From DATATV01 sp035551355 (GTDB lineage: Bacteria > Actinomycetota > Actinomycetes > Mycobacteriales > Pseudonocardiaceae), in contig DASZNF010000107.1 of NCBI GenBank assembly GCA_035551355.1, positions 4,934 to 68,933 on the forward strand: 64,000 bases of DNA, written 5' to 3'. Below, one piece after another: positions 16,558-26,066 of the stretch (positions are counted from its first letter, which is position 1; each line of letters starts with the position of its first letter). The notes beneath the pieces were generated by a model. It made no database searches. It was not told where the DNA came from and was given only the letters and a program-made list of their open reading frames with translations. The translations under genes and the position numbers were made by a program.

Positions 16558-17621
16558 CGCTGGGTCCTGGTGGCCCGCAACACGAACAGGAAGAACGGCG
16601 CGCCCGCGAACGCGGTCACCACCCCGATCGGCAACTCGGCCGGCGCCAGCACGGTGCGCGCCACAACATCGGCCAGCACAAGGAAAATCGCCCCGCCGAT
16701 CAGCGAAACCGGTACCACACAACGGTAACTGCCGCCGAAGCAGCGGCGCACGATGTGTGGCACCACGATGCCGACGAACCCGATCAGCCCGCTCACCGCG
16801 ACCGCGCCCGCGGTGGCCAGTGACGCCGCGGCCAGCACCACCAGCCGCACCCGGCCCGGCCGCACGCCCAGCGCGGTCGCCTCGTCGTCGCCAAGGGTCA
16901 GCACGTCCAGCAGCCGCCCGTAGCCGGTCAGCACCACCGCGCCGAGCACCGTGTAGGGCAGGGCCAGCAGCACGTCGTGCCAGCCGGTGGTGGCCAGCCC
17001 GCCCAGCACCCAGGCGTAGACCCGTTGCAGGGTCTGGGTGTTGAGCTGTTGCACGAAGGTCTGCGCGGCGGTGAGGAACGCGGTCACCGCGACCCCGGCC
17101 AGCACCAGCGTCGCGGTGCCGCGCCCGGCCGAGCGGCCCAGCGCCCAGGTCAGCCCGACCCCGCCGATCGCGCCGACGAACGCGGCCGCGGGCAGCGCGC
17201 CGATCGCGCCGGAGTTCGTTGCCAGCGAAGGAAAGAACACCACCATGATGGTCGTGGTCAGCCCCGCGCCCGCGGCCGCGCCGAGCAGGTACGGGTCGGC
17301 CAGCGGGTTGCCGAACACACCTTGGTACGCCGCGCCGGACCCGGCCAGCGCCGCGCCGACCAGCACAGCCAGCACGATCCGCGGCACCCGCAGTTCCCAC
17401 AGGATGGCCGCCTGCTGCGCGGTCAGCGGCGAGTGCCCGCCGGTCAGTTGGGCGCCGATCTCGGCCAGCACGTTGCCGACGCCGAGATCGGCCGCGCCGA
17501 TCAGCGTCGAGCCCAGCATCACCGCCAGCAGCACCACCGCCCCGGCCAGCAACACGACCGGCCGCGCCGAGCCGGCCCGCGGCCGAATCGGCCGCGTGGC
17601 ACCCGCCTGAGGTTCAGCCAT
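16554..17621 (-). CDS. btuC: FecCD-family ABC permease, cobalamin uptake
   Basis: 355 residues, about ten membrane segments. FecCD signatures are GNPLADPYLLGAAAGAGLTTTI near residue 100, ALGVRPGRVRL and GLIGFVGIVVPHIVRRCFG around residues 250-285. It forms the membrane dimer of a BtuCD-type importer for cobalamin or ferric chelates; the upstream riboswitch supports cobalamin. The ATG is at 17619-17621, 50 bases downstream of the binding-protein gene in transcription order. Confidence 0.9.
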   Translation of the reverse strand: MAEPQAGATRPIRPRAGSARPVVLLAGAVVLLAVMLGSTLIGAADLGVGNVLAEIGAQLTGGHSPLTAQQAAILWELRVPRIVLAVLVGAALAGSGAAYQGVFGNPLADPYLLGAAAGAGLTTTIMVVFFPSLATNSGAIGALPAAAFVGAIGGVGLTWALGRSAGRGTATLVLAGVAVTAFLTAAQTFVQQLNTQTLQRVYAWVLGGLATTGWHDVLLALPYTVLGAVVLTGYGRLLDVLTLGDDEATALGVRPGRVRLVVLAAASLATAGAVAVSGLIGFVGIVVPHIVRRCFGGSYRCVVPVSLIGGAIFLVLADVVARTVLAPAELPIGVVTAFAGAPFFLFVLRATRTQR

Positions 17622-17670
17622 GGTTCGCCGCCGTGTTCATCGCGCCCCCCGCCGCGCGCCCGCCCGGGCG

Positions 17671-18621
17671 TCAGCCACGACCGGCGACCTTGTTCACCGC
17701 GGCGGCCACGGCGCGCACCAGGTCCACCACCCGCGGTCCCCAGCGCGAGGCGATGTCGTCGTTCAACGCCACGACATCGTTGTCGCGCACCGCGGTCAGC
17801 GTGGCCCAGCCCGGCCGGGCCGCGACCGTGCCCGCGTTCTGCGCGCAGCACTGGCTGTCGGCCAGGAAGATCAGGTTCGGGTTGGCGCCAAGCACCGCCT
17901 CGGCCGACAACTGCGGGTAGCCGCCTGCGGCGGGGGAGTCGGCCGGGTCGGCGATGTTCGTCATCCCGAACGAGCCGAGCAGCCCGCCGATGAAGGTGTG
18001 CGAGGTGGCCGTGTAGTAGGTCTGGTCGAGCTCGTAGTAGTAGCGCAACGGCGTGGCCGGCTTGACCGTCGCGGCCACGGTGGCGCCGATCTCCTTGCGG
18101 GCGTTGGCAATCAGCGCGTTCGCCTGAGCGTCGTGGCCGGTCGCGTGCCCGATCTTGGACCAGATTTGGTACGCCTGGTCCAACGTGGAGGGAGCGGACG
18201 CCACCAGCGCCGGGATGCCGATCTTCTTCAGCGACGCCACCAGGTTGTCGGTGTCGTAGGCAGTGACCACCAGGTCCGGGTGGTCGGCCGCGATGGCCTC
18301 CACGTTCGGTTTGGTGGCGTCCAGGCGGGAATGGGCCGCGTTGGCCGGATAGTCGGAATCCTGATCCACCGCGATCACCTGGCTGCCCGCGCCGACCGCG
18401 TAGAGGATCTCGGTGTTGGACGCGTCCAGCGACACGATCCGGTGCGGTGCCGAGGAGTTCGGCGTACTAGTGGCGTTCGTCACGTCGGCGGAATGACTGG
18501 CACATCCGCTCAGTGCGAACACGGCGAGCAACGATCCGGTCACGAAACCGCTGACGGCTCTTGGGAAATCGATGGCCCGGCGGCGGAAACCGGTGGCAGG
18601 GCGGGAAAAACGGGTCGACAT
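17671..18621 (-). CDS. btuF: cobalamin-type ABC substrate-binding lipoprotein
   Basis: 316 residues from the ATG at 18619-18621. The signal peptide carries a long RR-containing n-region (STRFSRPATGFRRRAIDF) and a lipobox AVFALSGC. The mature part has the cluster-A-2 binding fold of BtuF/FepB: RIVSLDASNTEILYAVGAGSQVIAVDQDSDYP and VEAIAADHPDLVVTAYDTDN. It captures the ligand outside the membrane and docks on BtuC. It is the first gene behind the cobalamin riboswitch (18712-18890), the strongest evidence for vitamin B12 or another corrinoid as substrate. An upstream in-frame GTG would extend it into the riboswitch and is rejected. Confidence 0.9.
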   Translation of the reverse strand: MSTRFSRPATGFRRRAIDFPRAVSGFVTGSLLAVFALSGCASHSADVTNATSTPNSSAPHRIVSLDASNTEILYAVGAGSQVIAVDQDSDYPANAAHSRLDATKPNVEAIAADHPDLVVTAYDTDNLVASLKKIGIPALVASAPSTLDQAYQIWSKIGHATGHDAQANALIANARKEIGATVAATVKPATPLRYYYELDQTYYTATSHTFIGGLLGSFGMTNIADPADSPAAGGYPQLSAEAVLGANPNLIFLADSQCCAQNAGTVAARPGWATLTAVRDNDVVALNDDIASRWGPRVVDLVRAVAAAVNKVAGRG

Positions 18622-18711
18622 GGCATCCTCGTCGGACGGCCGGTGAGAAGGCGGCCTGCCGGGTGCCGGCGAGCGCCGCACCTCTGTGCCGGAGGCGGTT
18701 GGCGTCGCGCG

Positions 18712-18890
18712 CGACCGGCAGGCGACCTGGCTTCGGACCGTGGTCGACGGCGATTTCCGGCAGTTTCGTATACCGGATGTTCACCCGCTGTTACGGTCCA
18801 TCACAGTTGCGGCACAGCGCCGGATTCGCACCGGACTTCGCTGCTCGGTCACGCGATCGGGTGGCCTCTCGACCTCCCGATCGGCCGACC
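18712..18890 (-). ncRNA. cobalamin (AdoCbl) riboswitch controlling btuFCD
   Basis: On the minus strand, AAGTCCGGTGCGAATCCGG (reverse complement of 18820-18838) is followed by CGCTGTGCCGCAACTGT. Further on comes the B12 box GAAGCCAGGTCGCCTGCCGG (18715-18734). These are the conserved core blocks of cobalamin riboswitches in the right order, 80-90 bases apart. The element ends about 90 bases before the btuF start and would repress expression when cobalamin is plentiful. The upstream boundary is approximate. Confidence 0.88.
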
Positions 18891-18993
18891 GTATCATCGC
18901 CGGACCGCGCCCAAACCCCCATTGACCGGCGAATACCCACGTTGCGTGACCGGTCGGGTATCCTTAGCAGAGCGAACCGTTGTCTGGTGCAGG

Positions 18994-19026
18994 GGTAACA
19001 TCGTCGTGGACGACCGAGTCGTTACC
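18994..19026 (+). other. nested inverted repeat in the gltB leader
   Basis: GGTAAC (18994-18999) and GTTACC (19021-19026) are inverted copies. Between them TCGTC-gtg-GACGA (19001-19013) forms a smaller palindrome. The structure lies 159 bases before the gltB start in an otherwise gene-free stretch (18891-19184). It could be a regulator site or an RNA hairpin; no known nitrogen-regulator consensus is obvious. Confidence 0.4.
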
Positions 19027-19184
19027 AAAAAATGGCACTTATCACTCGTTCGTAGGTGTCTTAATGTTTCGTGGCTGTTAGAGTCACGTCAACGCGACGA
19101 ACACACTGCGGGCCATCGTCGTCCCGGCCGGAGGCCACAAGCTCTCCGTATACACAACACGCGGACGACGAGGGAGGTCTGGCA

Positions 19185-22100
19185 GTGATCTTCTCCGCCA
19201 TCCCGGGGCCCCAGGGCCTCTATGATCCCGCCAACGAGCGGGATGCCTGCGGTGTCGCCATGGTTGCCGACATCCGCGGGCGCCGGTCGCATCGGATCGT
19301 GTCCGATGCGCTTACCGCGCTGGCCAACCTGGAGCATCGTGGCGCCGCTGGAGCCGAGCCTACCAGCGGTGACGGTGCCGGGATCCTGGTGCAGTTGCCG
19401 GATGCCCTGCTGCGCGCCTCGGTGAATTTCGCCCTGCCCGACCCGGATCACGAGTCCGGCGAGCAGCGCTACGCGGCCGGAATCGCTTTCCTGCCACCGG
19501 ATCCCGAGCAACGGGCCAAGGCGGTCGGGCTGATCGAGCGGATCGCCGCTGAGGAAAGCCTTACCGTACTTGGCTGGCGCGATGTGCCGGTCGCGGTGGA
19601 CGCCGCCGACGTCGGCCCGGCCGCACGCTCGGTCATGCCGCACTTCGCCATGCTGTTCGTCGCCGGTGAGGCCGATGCGGACGGTCACCGTCCAATCGGG
19701 ATCGGGCTGGACCGGCTCACCTTCTGTCTGCGCAAGCGCGCCGAGCGGGAGACCGCGGTCGCCGACTGCGGCGCCTACTTCCCGTCGTTGTCCGCGCGGA
19801 CCATGGTGTACAAGGGAATGCTCACCACCGGGCAGCTGCCCGCGTTCTTCACCGACCTGACCGACGAGCGCCTCGACTCGGCGATCGCGTTGGTGCACAG
19901 CCGTTTCTCCACCAACACCTTCCCCAGCTGGCCGCTGGCGCACCCCTACCGGTACGTCGCGCACAACGGGGAGATCAACACGATCCGCGGCAACCGCAAC
20001 CGGATGCGGGCCCGCGAGGCGCTGCTGGAATCCGAGCTCATCCCCGGCGATCTCACCCGGGTGTTCCCGATCTGCGAGCCGGAAGGTTCGGACTCGGCCT
20101 CCTTCGACGAGGTGCTGGAACTGCTGCACCTGGGCGGCCGGCCGTTGCCGCACGCGGTGATGATGATGATCCCGGAGGCGTGGGAGAACAACGCCAGCCT
20201 GGACCCGAAGCGCCGTGCCTTCTACCAGTTCCACGCCAGCCTGATGGAGCCGTGGGACGGCCCGGCCTGTGTCACCTTCACCGACGGCACACTGGTCGGC
20301 GCGGTGCTGGACCGCAACGGGCTGCGCCCGGGCCGCTGGTGGCGCACTGCCGACGACCGGATCGTGCTGGCCAGTGAGTCCGGCGTGCTGGACATCCCGG
20401 CTGACCAGGTGGTGGCCAAGGGCCGCCTCAAGCCCGGCCGGATGTTCCTGGTGGACACCAAGGAAGGCAGGCTGGTCGCCGACGACGAGATCAAGTCGGA
20501 ACTGGCAAACCTGCTGCCCTACGACGAATGGCTGCACGCCGGTCTCCTGCAACTGGACGACCTGCCCGAGCGGGAGCACGTGGTGCAGCCGCACGAATCC
20601 GTGCTGCGCCGCCAGCTCACCTTCGGCTACACCGAAGAGGAACTGCGTATCCTGCTCTCCCCGATGGCCGAGAAGGGCGCCGAGCCGATCGGCTCCATGG
20701 GCACCGACACCCCGCCCGCCGTGCTGTCCAAGCGATCCCGGCTGCTCTACGACTACTTCCAGCAGAACTTCGCGCAGGTGACCAACCCGCCGCTGGATGC
20801 CATCCGCGAGGAGATCGTCACCTCGGTGGCCCGCATCATGGGCCCGGAGCAGAACCTGCTGGAACCGGGACCGGCCTCCTGCCGGCACATCCAGCTGCCC
20901 TACCCGGTGATCGACAACGATGAGCTGGCCAAGCTGATCCACGTCAACGACGACGGGGACCTGCCCGGTTTCGCGTGCACCGTGATCCAGGGACTGTTCG
21001 AGGTGGACGGTGGCGGCGAGGCGCTGGCCGCGGCGATCGAGCGGGTGCGCCGGGAGGCGTCCGAGGCGATCGCGGCCGGGGCCCGCACCCTGGTGCTCTC
21101 CGACCGCGACTCCGACCACCGGATGGGCCCGATTCCCTCGCTGCTGCTGGTTTCCGCGGTGCACCACCATTTGGTGCGGACCAAGGAGCGGCTGCAAGTG
21201 GCGCTGGTCGTGGAGACCGGGGACGCCCGCGAGGTGCACCACATCGCGCTGCTGCTGGGCTACGGCGCGGCCGCGGTCAACCCCTACCTGGCCTTCGAGA
21301 CCGTCGAGGACCTGGTCACCCACGGCGCGATCACCGGCATCGAACCGCGCAAGGCGGTCCGCCAGTACGTGCAGGCCCTGGTCAAGGGCGTGCTGAAGAT
21401 CATGTCCAAGATGGGCATCTCGACCGTGGGCGCCTACACCGCGGCCCAGGTGTTCGAGTCCTTCGGCCTGGCCCAGCCGGTGCTGGACGAGTACTTCATC
21501 GGCACCAACTCCAAGCTCGGCGGCGTCGGGCTGGACGTGCTGGCCGCGGAGGTCGCGCACCGGCACCGGATCGCCTACCCGGACAACCCGACCGACCGCG
21601 TGCACCGCAGGCTGGACGTGGGCGGCGAGTACGCCTGGCGGCGCGAGGGCGAACTGCACCTGTTCACCCCGGAAACCGTGTTTCTGTTGCAGCACGCGAC
21701 AAAGACCAACCAGGACAAGGTCTATCGCCGCTACACCGAGGAAGTGGAGCGGCTGGCCCGGGAGGGCGGCACGCTGCGCGGCCTGTTCGCGCTCAAGTCG
21801 CAGGACCGGCAGCCGATCTCCATCGACGAGGTCGAACCGATCGAGAACATCCTGTCCCGGTTCAACACCGGCGCGATGTCCTACGGCTCGATCTCGGCCG
21901 AGGCGCACGAAACCCTTGCCATCGCGATGAATCGTCTCGGTGGCCGGTCCAACACCGGTGAGGGCGGCGAGGACACCGACCGGCTCTACGACCCGGAACG
22001 GCGCTCGGCGATCAAGCAGGTGGCCAGTGGCCGGTTCGGCGTGACCAGCGAATACCTGGTCAACGCCACCGACATCCAGATCAAGATGGCGCAGGGCGCC

Positions 22101-23756
22101 AAGCCCGGCGAGGGCGGCCAGCTGCCCGGTTTCAAGGTGTACCCGTGGATCGCCCGCACCCGGCACTCCACGGCGGGCGTCGGCCTGATCTCCCCGCCGC
22201 CGCACCACGACATCTACTCCATCGAGGATCTGGCCCAGCTGATCCACGATCTGAAGAACGCCAACGAGAACGCGCGCATCCACGTCAAGCTGGTCAGCGA
22301 GCTGGGCATCGGCACGGTGGCCGCGGGCGTGTCCAAGGCGCACGCGGACGTGGTGCTGGTCTCCGGCCACGACGGCGGCACCGGCGCCGCCCCGTTGAAC
22401 TCGCTCAAGCACGCGGGCACCCCGTGGGAGATCGGCCTGGCCGAGGTGCAGCAAACGTTGCTGCTCAACGGTTTGCGCGACCGGATCACCGTGCAGGTGG
22501 ACGGCGCCATGAAGACCGGGCGGGACGTGCTGATCGCCGCGCTGCTCGGGGCCGAGGAGTACGGCTTCGCCACGGCGCCGCTGGTGGTCGCCGGCTGCGT
22601 GATGATGCGGGTCTGCCACCTGGACACCTGCCCGGTCGGTGTGGCCACGCAGAATCCGGAGCTGCGCAAGCGCTACACCGGCAAGCCGGAGTTCGTGGAG
22701 AACTACTTCCGGTTCGTGGCCCAGGAAGTTCGGGAACTGTTGGCAGAGCTGGGTTTCCGCACCATCGACGAGGCCGTCGGACATGCCGAGCTGCTCAACA
22801 CCGACGCCGCCATAGACCACTGGAAGGCCAGCGGGCTGGACCTCACGCCGGTGTTCACCGTGCCCGAGACCCGGTACGGCACCGCCCGGCGGCGGGTGCG
22901 CGGCCAGGACCACGGCCTGGAACTGGCGCTGGACCGCACCATCATCCAGCTGGCCGAGGCGGCCCTTGAGGACGCGCACCCGGTGAAGCTGGAACTGCCG
23001 GTGCGCAACGTGAACCGGACCGTCGGCACCCTGCTGGGCGCCGAGGTCACCCGCCGCTACGGCGGCGAGGGCCTGCCCGATGACACCGTGCACGTCACCC
23101 TCAACGGGTCGGCCGGTCAGTCGCTGGGCGCGTTCCTGCCCTCGGGCATCACGCTGGAGATGATCGGCGACGCCAACGACTACGTGGGCAAGGGCCTGTC
23201 CGGCGGCCGGGTGATCGTGCGCCCGCACCCGGAGTCCATGTTCGCCGCGGAGGGCCAGGTGATCGCGGGCAACGTGATCGGCTATGGCGCCACCGGCGGC
23301 GAGCTGTTCCTGCGGGGCCGGGTCGGCGAGCGGTTCTGCGTGCGCAACTCCGGTGCGCTGGCCGTCTGCGAGGGCGTGGGCGACCACGCCTTCGAGTACA
23401 TGACCGGCGGTCGCGCGGTGGTGCTCGGGCCGACCGGGCGCAACATGGCGGCCGGCATGTCCGGCGGCATCGGCTTCGTGCTGGACCTGGATCCCGCGCT
23501 GGCCAACGAGGAAATGGTGGAGCTGCAACGGCCGACGGCCGAGGATCTGCGCTGGCTGCGCGAGATCGTGCAGCGCCACCAGGAGTACACCGATTCCACC
23601 ATCGCCGCCTCGCTGCTGGGTGACTGGCCGCGGCGTTCGGCGGGCTTCACCAGGGTGATGCCCAAGGACTTCCAGCGGGTGCTGGAGGCGGAGCGGATCG
23701 CGAAGGCCCAGGGCCGCGATGTGGACGAGGCCATCATGGAGGCGACCCGTGGCTGA
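19185..23756 (+). CDS. gltB: glutamate synthase large subunit (NADPH-GOGAT alpha)
   Basis: 1523 residues from GTG 19185, preceded by GGGAGG nine bases upstream; an earlier in-frame start lacks a ribosome site. The nucleophile cysteine is in YDPANERDACGVAMVAD near residue 22, so a short propeptide is removed in the mature class II glutaminase domain. The central and FMN domains follow (MSYGSISAEAH, KPGEGGQLPG, LVSGHDGGTGAAP). The 3Fe-4S cluster cysteines are in CVMMRVCHLDTCPVGVATQ. A C-terminal beta-helix with GGGR-type repeats completes the protein. It makes two glutamates from glutamine and 2-oxoglutarate with GltD, and overlaps gltD by eight bases. Confidence 0.97.
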   Translation: MIFSAIPGPQGLYDPANERDACGVAMVADIRGRRSHRIVSDALTALANLEHRGAAGAEPTSGDGAGILVQLPDALLRASVNFALPDPDHESGEQRYAAGIAFLPPDPEQRAKAVGLIERIAAEESLTVLGWRDVPVAVDAADVGPAARSVMPHFAMLFVAGEADADGHRPIGIGLDRLTFCLRKRAERETAVADCGAYFPSLSARTMVYKGMLTTGQLPAFFTDLTDERLDSAIALVHSRFSTNTFPSWPLAHPYRYVAHNGEINTIRGNRNRMRAREALLESELIPGDLTRVFPICEPEGSDSASFDEVLELLHLGGRPLPHAVMMMIPEAWENNASLDPKRRAFYQFHASLMEPWDGPACVTFTDGTLVGAVLDRNGLRPGRWWRTADDRIVLASESGVLDIPADQVVAKGRLKPGRMFLVDTKEGRLVADDEIKSELANLLPYDEWLHAGLLQLDDLPEREHVVQPHESVLRRQLTFGYTEEELRILLSPMAEKGAEPIGSMGTDTPPAVLSKRSRLLYDYFQQNFAQVTNPPLDAIREEIVTSVARIMGPEQNLLEPGPASCRHIQLPYPVIDNDELAKLIHVNDDGDLPGFACTVIQGLFEVDGGGEALAAAIERVRREASEAIAAGARTLVLSDRDSDHRMGPIPSLLLVSAVHHHLVRTKERLQVALVVETGDAREVHHIALLLGYGAAAVNPYLAFETVEDLVTHGAITGIEPRKAVRQYVQALVKGVLKIMSKMGISTVGAYTAAQVFESFGLAQPVLDEYFIGTNSKLGGVGLDVLAAEVAHRHRIAYPDNPTDRVHRRLDVGGEYAWRREGELHLFTPETVFLLQHATKTNQDKVYRRYTEEVERLAREGGTLRGLFALKSQDRQPISIDEVEPIENILSRFNTGAMSYGSISAEAHETLAIAMNRLGGRSNTGEGGEDTDRLYDPERRSAIKQVASGRFGVTSEYLVNATDIQIKMAQGAKPGEGGQLPGFKVYPWIARTRHSTAGVGLISPPPHHDIYSIEDLAQLIHDLKNANENARIHVKLVSELGIGTVAAGVSKAHADVVLVSGHDGGTGAAPLNSLKHAGTPWEIGLAEVQQTLLLNGLRDRITVQVDGAMKTGRDVLIAALLGAEEYGFATAPLVVAGCVMMRVCHLDTCPVGVATQNPELRKRYTGKPEFVENYFRFVAQEVRELLAELGFRTIDEAVGHAELLNTDAAIDHWKASGLDLTPVFTVPETRYGTARRRVRGQDHGLELALDRTIIQLAEAALEDAHPVKLELPVRNVNRTVGTLLGAEVTRRYGGEGLPDDTVHVTLNGSAGQSLGAFLPSGITLEMIGDANDYVGKGLSGGRVIVRPHPESMFAAEGQVIAGNVIGYGATGGELFLRGRVGERFCVRNSGALAVCEGVGDHAFEYMTGGRAVVLGPTGRNMAAGMSGGIGFVLDLDPALANEEMVELQRPTAEDLRWLREIVQRHQEYTDSTIAASLLGDWPRRSAGFTRVMPKDFQRVLEAERIAKAQGRDVDEAIMEATRG

Positions 23757-25269
23757 CCCGCACGGTTTTCTCAAGCACCGCCGCACCGAACATCCCAAGC
23801 GGGCCAAGGACGAGCGGATCGGCGACTGGCACGAGGTGTATGAGCAGCTGCCGCCCGCGGAGCGGGCCAAGCAGGTCAGCACCCAGGCTGCGCGCTGCAT
23901 GGACTGCGGTATCCCGTTCTGCCACTCCGGCTCCGCGGGCTGTCCGCTGGGCAACCTGATCCCGGAGTGGAACGACTTCGTGCGCCAGGACGAGTGGGCC
24001 GCGGCCGGGGAACGGTTGCACGCCACCAACAACTTCCCGGAATTCACCGGAAGGTTGTGCCCGGCGCCGTGTGAGTCCGCGTGCGTGCTGGCCATCTCGC
24101 ACGACGCCGGTGGCGCGGTGGCCATCAAGCGGGTCGAGCAGGCCATCGCGGACAAGGCATGGGACGCCGGTTATGTGCAGCCGCGTCCGTCCACTGTGGC
24201 CAGCGGCAAGAAGGTCGCGGTGGTCGGCTCCGGACCGGCCGGGCTGGCCGCGGCCCAGCAGCTGACCCGGGCCGGGCACGAGGTCACCGTGTACGAGCGG
24301 GACGACCGGCTCGGCGGCCTGCTGCGCTACGGGATTCCCGAGTTCAAAATGGAGAAGTCGGTGCTGGACCGGCGCCTGGCGCAGCTGCGCGCGGAGGGCA
24401 CGAAGTTCGTGACCGGCTGCGAGGTCGGCGGTTCCGGCAAGGGCGACCTGACGGTCGAGCAGCTGCGGGCCCGCTACGACGCGGTGGTGCTCGCGGTGGG
24501 CGCGCTGCGCGGCCGGGACGCGGCGGAGACCGAGGGGCGCGAGCTGGCCGGGGTGCACCTGGCCATGGAGCACCTGGTGCCGGCCAACCGGGCGTGCGAG
24601 GGCGACGAGCCCAGCCCGATCGACGCGGCCGGCAAGCACGTGATCATCATCGGCGGCGGCGACACCGGCGCGGACTGCTACGGCACCGCGACCCGGCAGG
24701 GCGCGGCCAGCGTGACCCAGCTCGACCAGTACCCGCGCCCGCCCGAGGCGCGCGACGACGATCGTTCGCCGTGGCCGACCTGGCCCTACATCCTGCGCAC
24801 GTACCCCGTGCACGAGGAGTCGGGCGAGCGCAAGTTCGCGGTCGCGGTGAAGCGGTTCATCGGCGACGAGACCGGCAATGTCACCGCGATCGAGCTGGCC
24901 GAGGTGCGGGTGCACAAGGACCCGGAAACCGGGCGGCGTGAGGTGATCCCGACCACCGAGCAGACCGAGGTGCTGCCCGCGGACCTGGTGCTGCTGGCCA
25001 TCGGCTTCGAAGGTGTCGAGCAGATGCCGCTGCTGGACGGGCTGGACCTGACGTTGACCGGCCGCGGCACCCTGGCCTGCGGCTCGGACTGGCAGACCGA
25101 CGCGCCCGGCGTGTTCGTCTGCGGCGACGCCCACCGCGGCGCTTCCCTTGTGGTGTGGGCGATCGCGGAGGGCCGCTCGGCCGCCGCCGCGGTCGACGCC
25201 TACCTGACCGGGGCCTCGGACCTGCCCTCGCCGGTCATCCCCAACCAGCTGCCGCTGGCGGTGGTCTGA
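23749..25269 (+). CDS. gltD: glutamate synthase small subunit
   Basis: 506 residues from GTG 23749 (VADPHGFLKHRR). The N-terminal domain holds two 4Fe-4S clusters with the cysteines of CMDCGIPFCHSGSAGCPLGNLIPEWND and CPAPCESACVLAI. The FAD site is VAVVGSGPAGLAAAQQL (residue ~150) and the NADPH site HVIIIGGGDTGADC (residue ~300). It passes electrons from NADPH to the GltB FMN. Overlap of eight bases with gltB implies coupled synthesis. A strong hairpin follows the stop. Confidence 0.97.
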   Translation: MADPHGFLKHRRTEHPKRAKDERIGDWHEVYEQLPPAERAKQVSTQAARCMDCGIPFCHSGSAGCPLGNLIPEWNDFVRQDEWAAAGERLHATNNFPEFTGRLCPAPCESACVLAISHDAGGAVAIKRVEQAIADKAWDAGYVQPRPSTVASGKKVAVVGSGPAGLAAAQQLTRAGHEVTVYERDDRLGGLLRYGIPEFKMEKSVLDRRLAQLRAEGTKFVTGCEVGGSGKGDLTVEQLRARYDAVVLAVGALRGRDAAETEGRELAGVHLAMEHLVPANRACEGDEPSPIDAAGKHVIIIGGGDTGADCYGTATRQGAASVTQLDQYPRPPEARDDDRSPWPTWPYILRTYPVHEESGERKFAVAVKRFIGDETGNVTAIELAEVRVHKDPETGRREVIPTTEQTEVLPADLVLLAIGFEGVEQMPLLDGLDLTLTGRGTLACGSDWQTDAPGVFVCGDAHRGASLVVWAIAEGRSAAAAVDAYLTGASDLPSPVIPNQLPLAVV

Positions 25270-25274
25270 ACTTT

Positions 25275-25310
25275 CGGTGTGGCCTCCTCAACGGAGCGGA
25301 GGCCACACCG
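25275..25310. terminator. hairpin terminator after gltBD
   Basis: A perfect 13-bp stem, CGGTGTGGCCTCC at 25275-25287 with its complement at 25298-25310 and a 10-base loop, begins five bases after the gltD stop. It separates gltBD from the convergent vapC. Confidence 0.82.
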
Positions 25311-25408
25311 ATGCGTTTCTTCTGGTGTGGTGCCCGCAATCTGCGTCCAGCCTTGATCATTTTCGGTCCGCTGGAGCGTGGGCGCTCCTGCGGATTGGAA
25401 GTTTCGGG

Positions 25409-25798
25409 TCAGTCCCGACCCCATACCGCGCATCCGCGTTCGGATGCGGCCTTTGCCAGGCGCTCGTCGAAGGTGACAAGGCTGGCATTGGACTGCTCCG
25501 CGGCCAGTAGCGCGCAACAGTCCGGCATCTTCAGTGCGGTGGCCGCGCGTATCGAGGCCAGGCGCATCGGCGCGTCCGGCGGCAGGGCGATCGTGTCGAT
25601 CCTCAGTCGCCGTAGCACCGAAGCCATGATTCCGAGATTGCCGGTACGGGTCGGCCCGACCAGCACCTCGCCCAGGCTGAGGGGACTGATGCCGAACGGC
25701 TCTTCGGCATTCTGCAGAAAAACCTCGTTCGCCTGATCGTGCTGCGCGTCAGTCGGGTTGAGATAGGCGATGAGCGCGCATGCGTCCAGGACGATCAC
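25409..25798 (-). CDS. vapC: VapC-type PIN-domain ribonuclease toxin
   Basis: 129 residues. PIN acidic residues are visible: Asp in MIVLDACALIAYLN, Glu in SPLSLGEVLVGPTR, Asp in ALKMPDCCALLAAE and Asp in SLVTFDERLAKAA. These would bind Mg2+/Mn2+ for RNA cleavage. The start overlaps the antitoxin stop by ATGA, the standard antitoxin-toxin arrangement. The protein has normal length and all catalytic positions, so the toxin looks active. It is convergent with gltD. Confidence 0.9.
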   Translation of the reverse strand: MIVLDACALIAYLNPTDAQHDQANEVFLQNAEEPFGISPLSLGEVLVGPTRTGNLGIMASVLRRLRIDTIALPPDAPMRLASIRAATALKMPDCCALLAAEQSNASLVTFDERLAKAASERGCAVWGRD

Positions 25799-26064
25799 TC
25801 CGGCCAGCCTTCGCGCAGCTCGGCGAGGTAGTCATCCTCGTAGACACCCGGCAGGGCGCCGCTCATCTCCCTGATCGCAGCGCGCCGCGCGGCCACAGAG
25901 TGCTCGTGTTGCCCGACCACCACCTTGTGACCTTCCTCCACCAGGTGCATGAGCAGTTTCGTGCGATTGTCGCTGTCTTCTGGCCAGAGTTTCGCCGCGT
26001 CGTCGAGAGCCTGCGCGACCGGCTCGGTCTCGGTGACCATGTGCCGCGGCCGGGTAGTGGGCAT
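25795..26064 (-). CDS. vapB: VapB-like antitoxin
   Basis: 89 residues from the ATG at 26062-26064. The sequence (VTETEPVAQALDDAAKLWPEDSDNRTKLLMHLVEEG, then a helical C-terminal half ending ELREGWPE) fits a VapC-partner antitoxin: a small ribbon-helix-helix-like N-terminal part and a toxin-wrapping tail. No exact subfamily is recognised. A perfect 14-bp palindrome begins three bases upstream of the ATG, supporting self-repression and this start choice; a GTG further upstream would lie inside the palindrome. Confidence 0.8.
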   Translation of the reverse strand: MPTTRPRHMVTETEPVAQALDDAAKLWPEDSDNRTKLLMHLVEEGHKVVVGQHEHSVAARRAAIREMSGALPGVYEDDYLAELREGWPE

Positions 26065-26066
26065 AC

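Noticed and set aside
19089..24155. 1688-codon leftward open frame opposite gltB
   Set aside because: It is antisense to the fully recognisable gltB and gltD, has no family motifs and has shadow-frame composition (His/Gln/Arg-rich).
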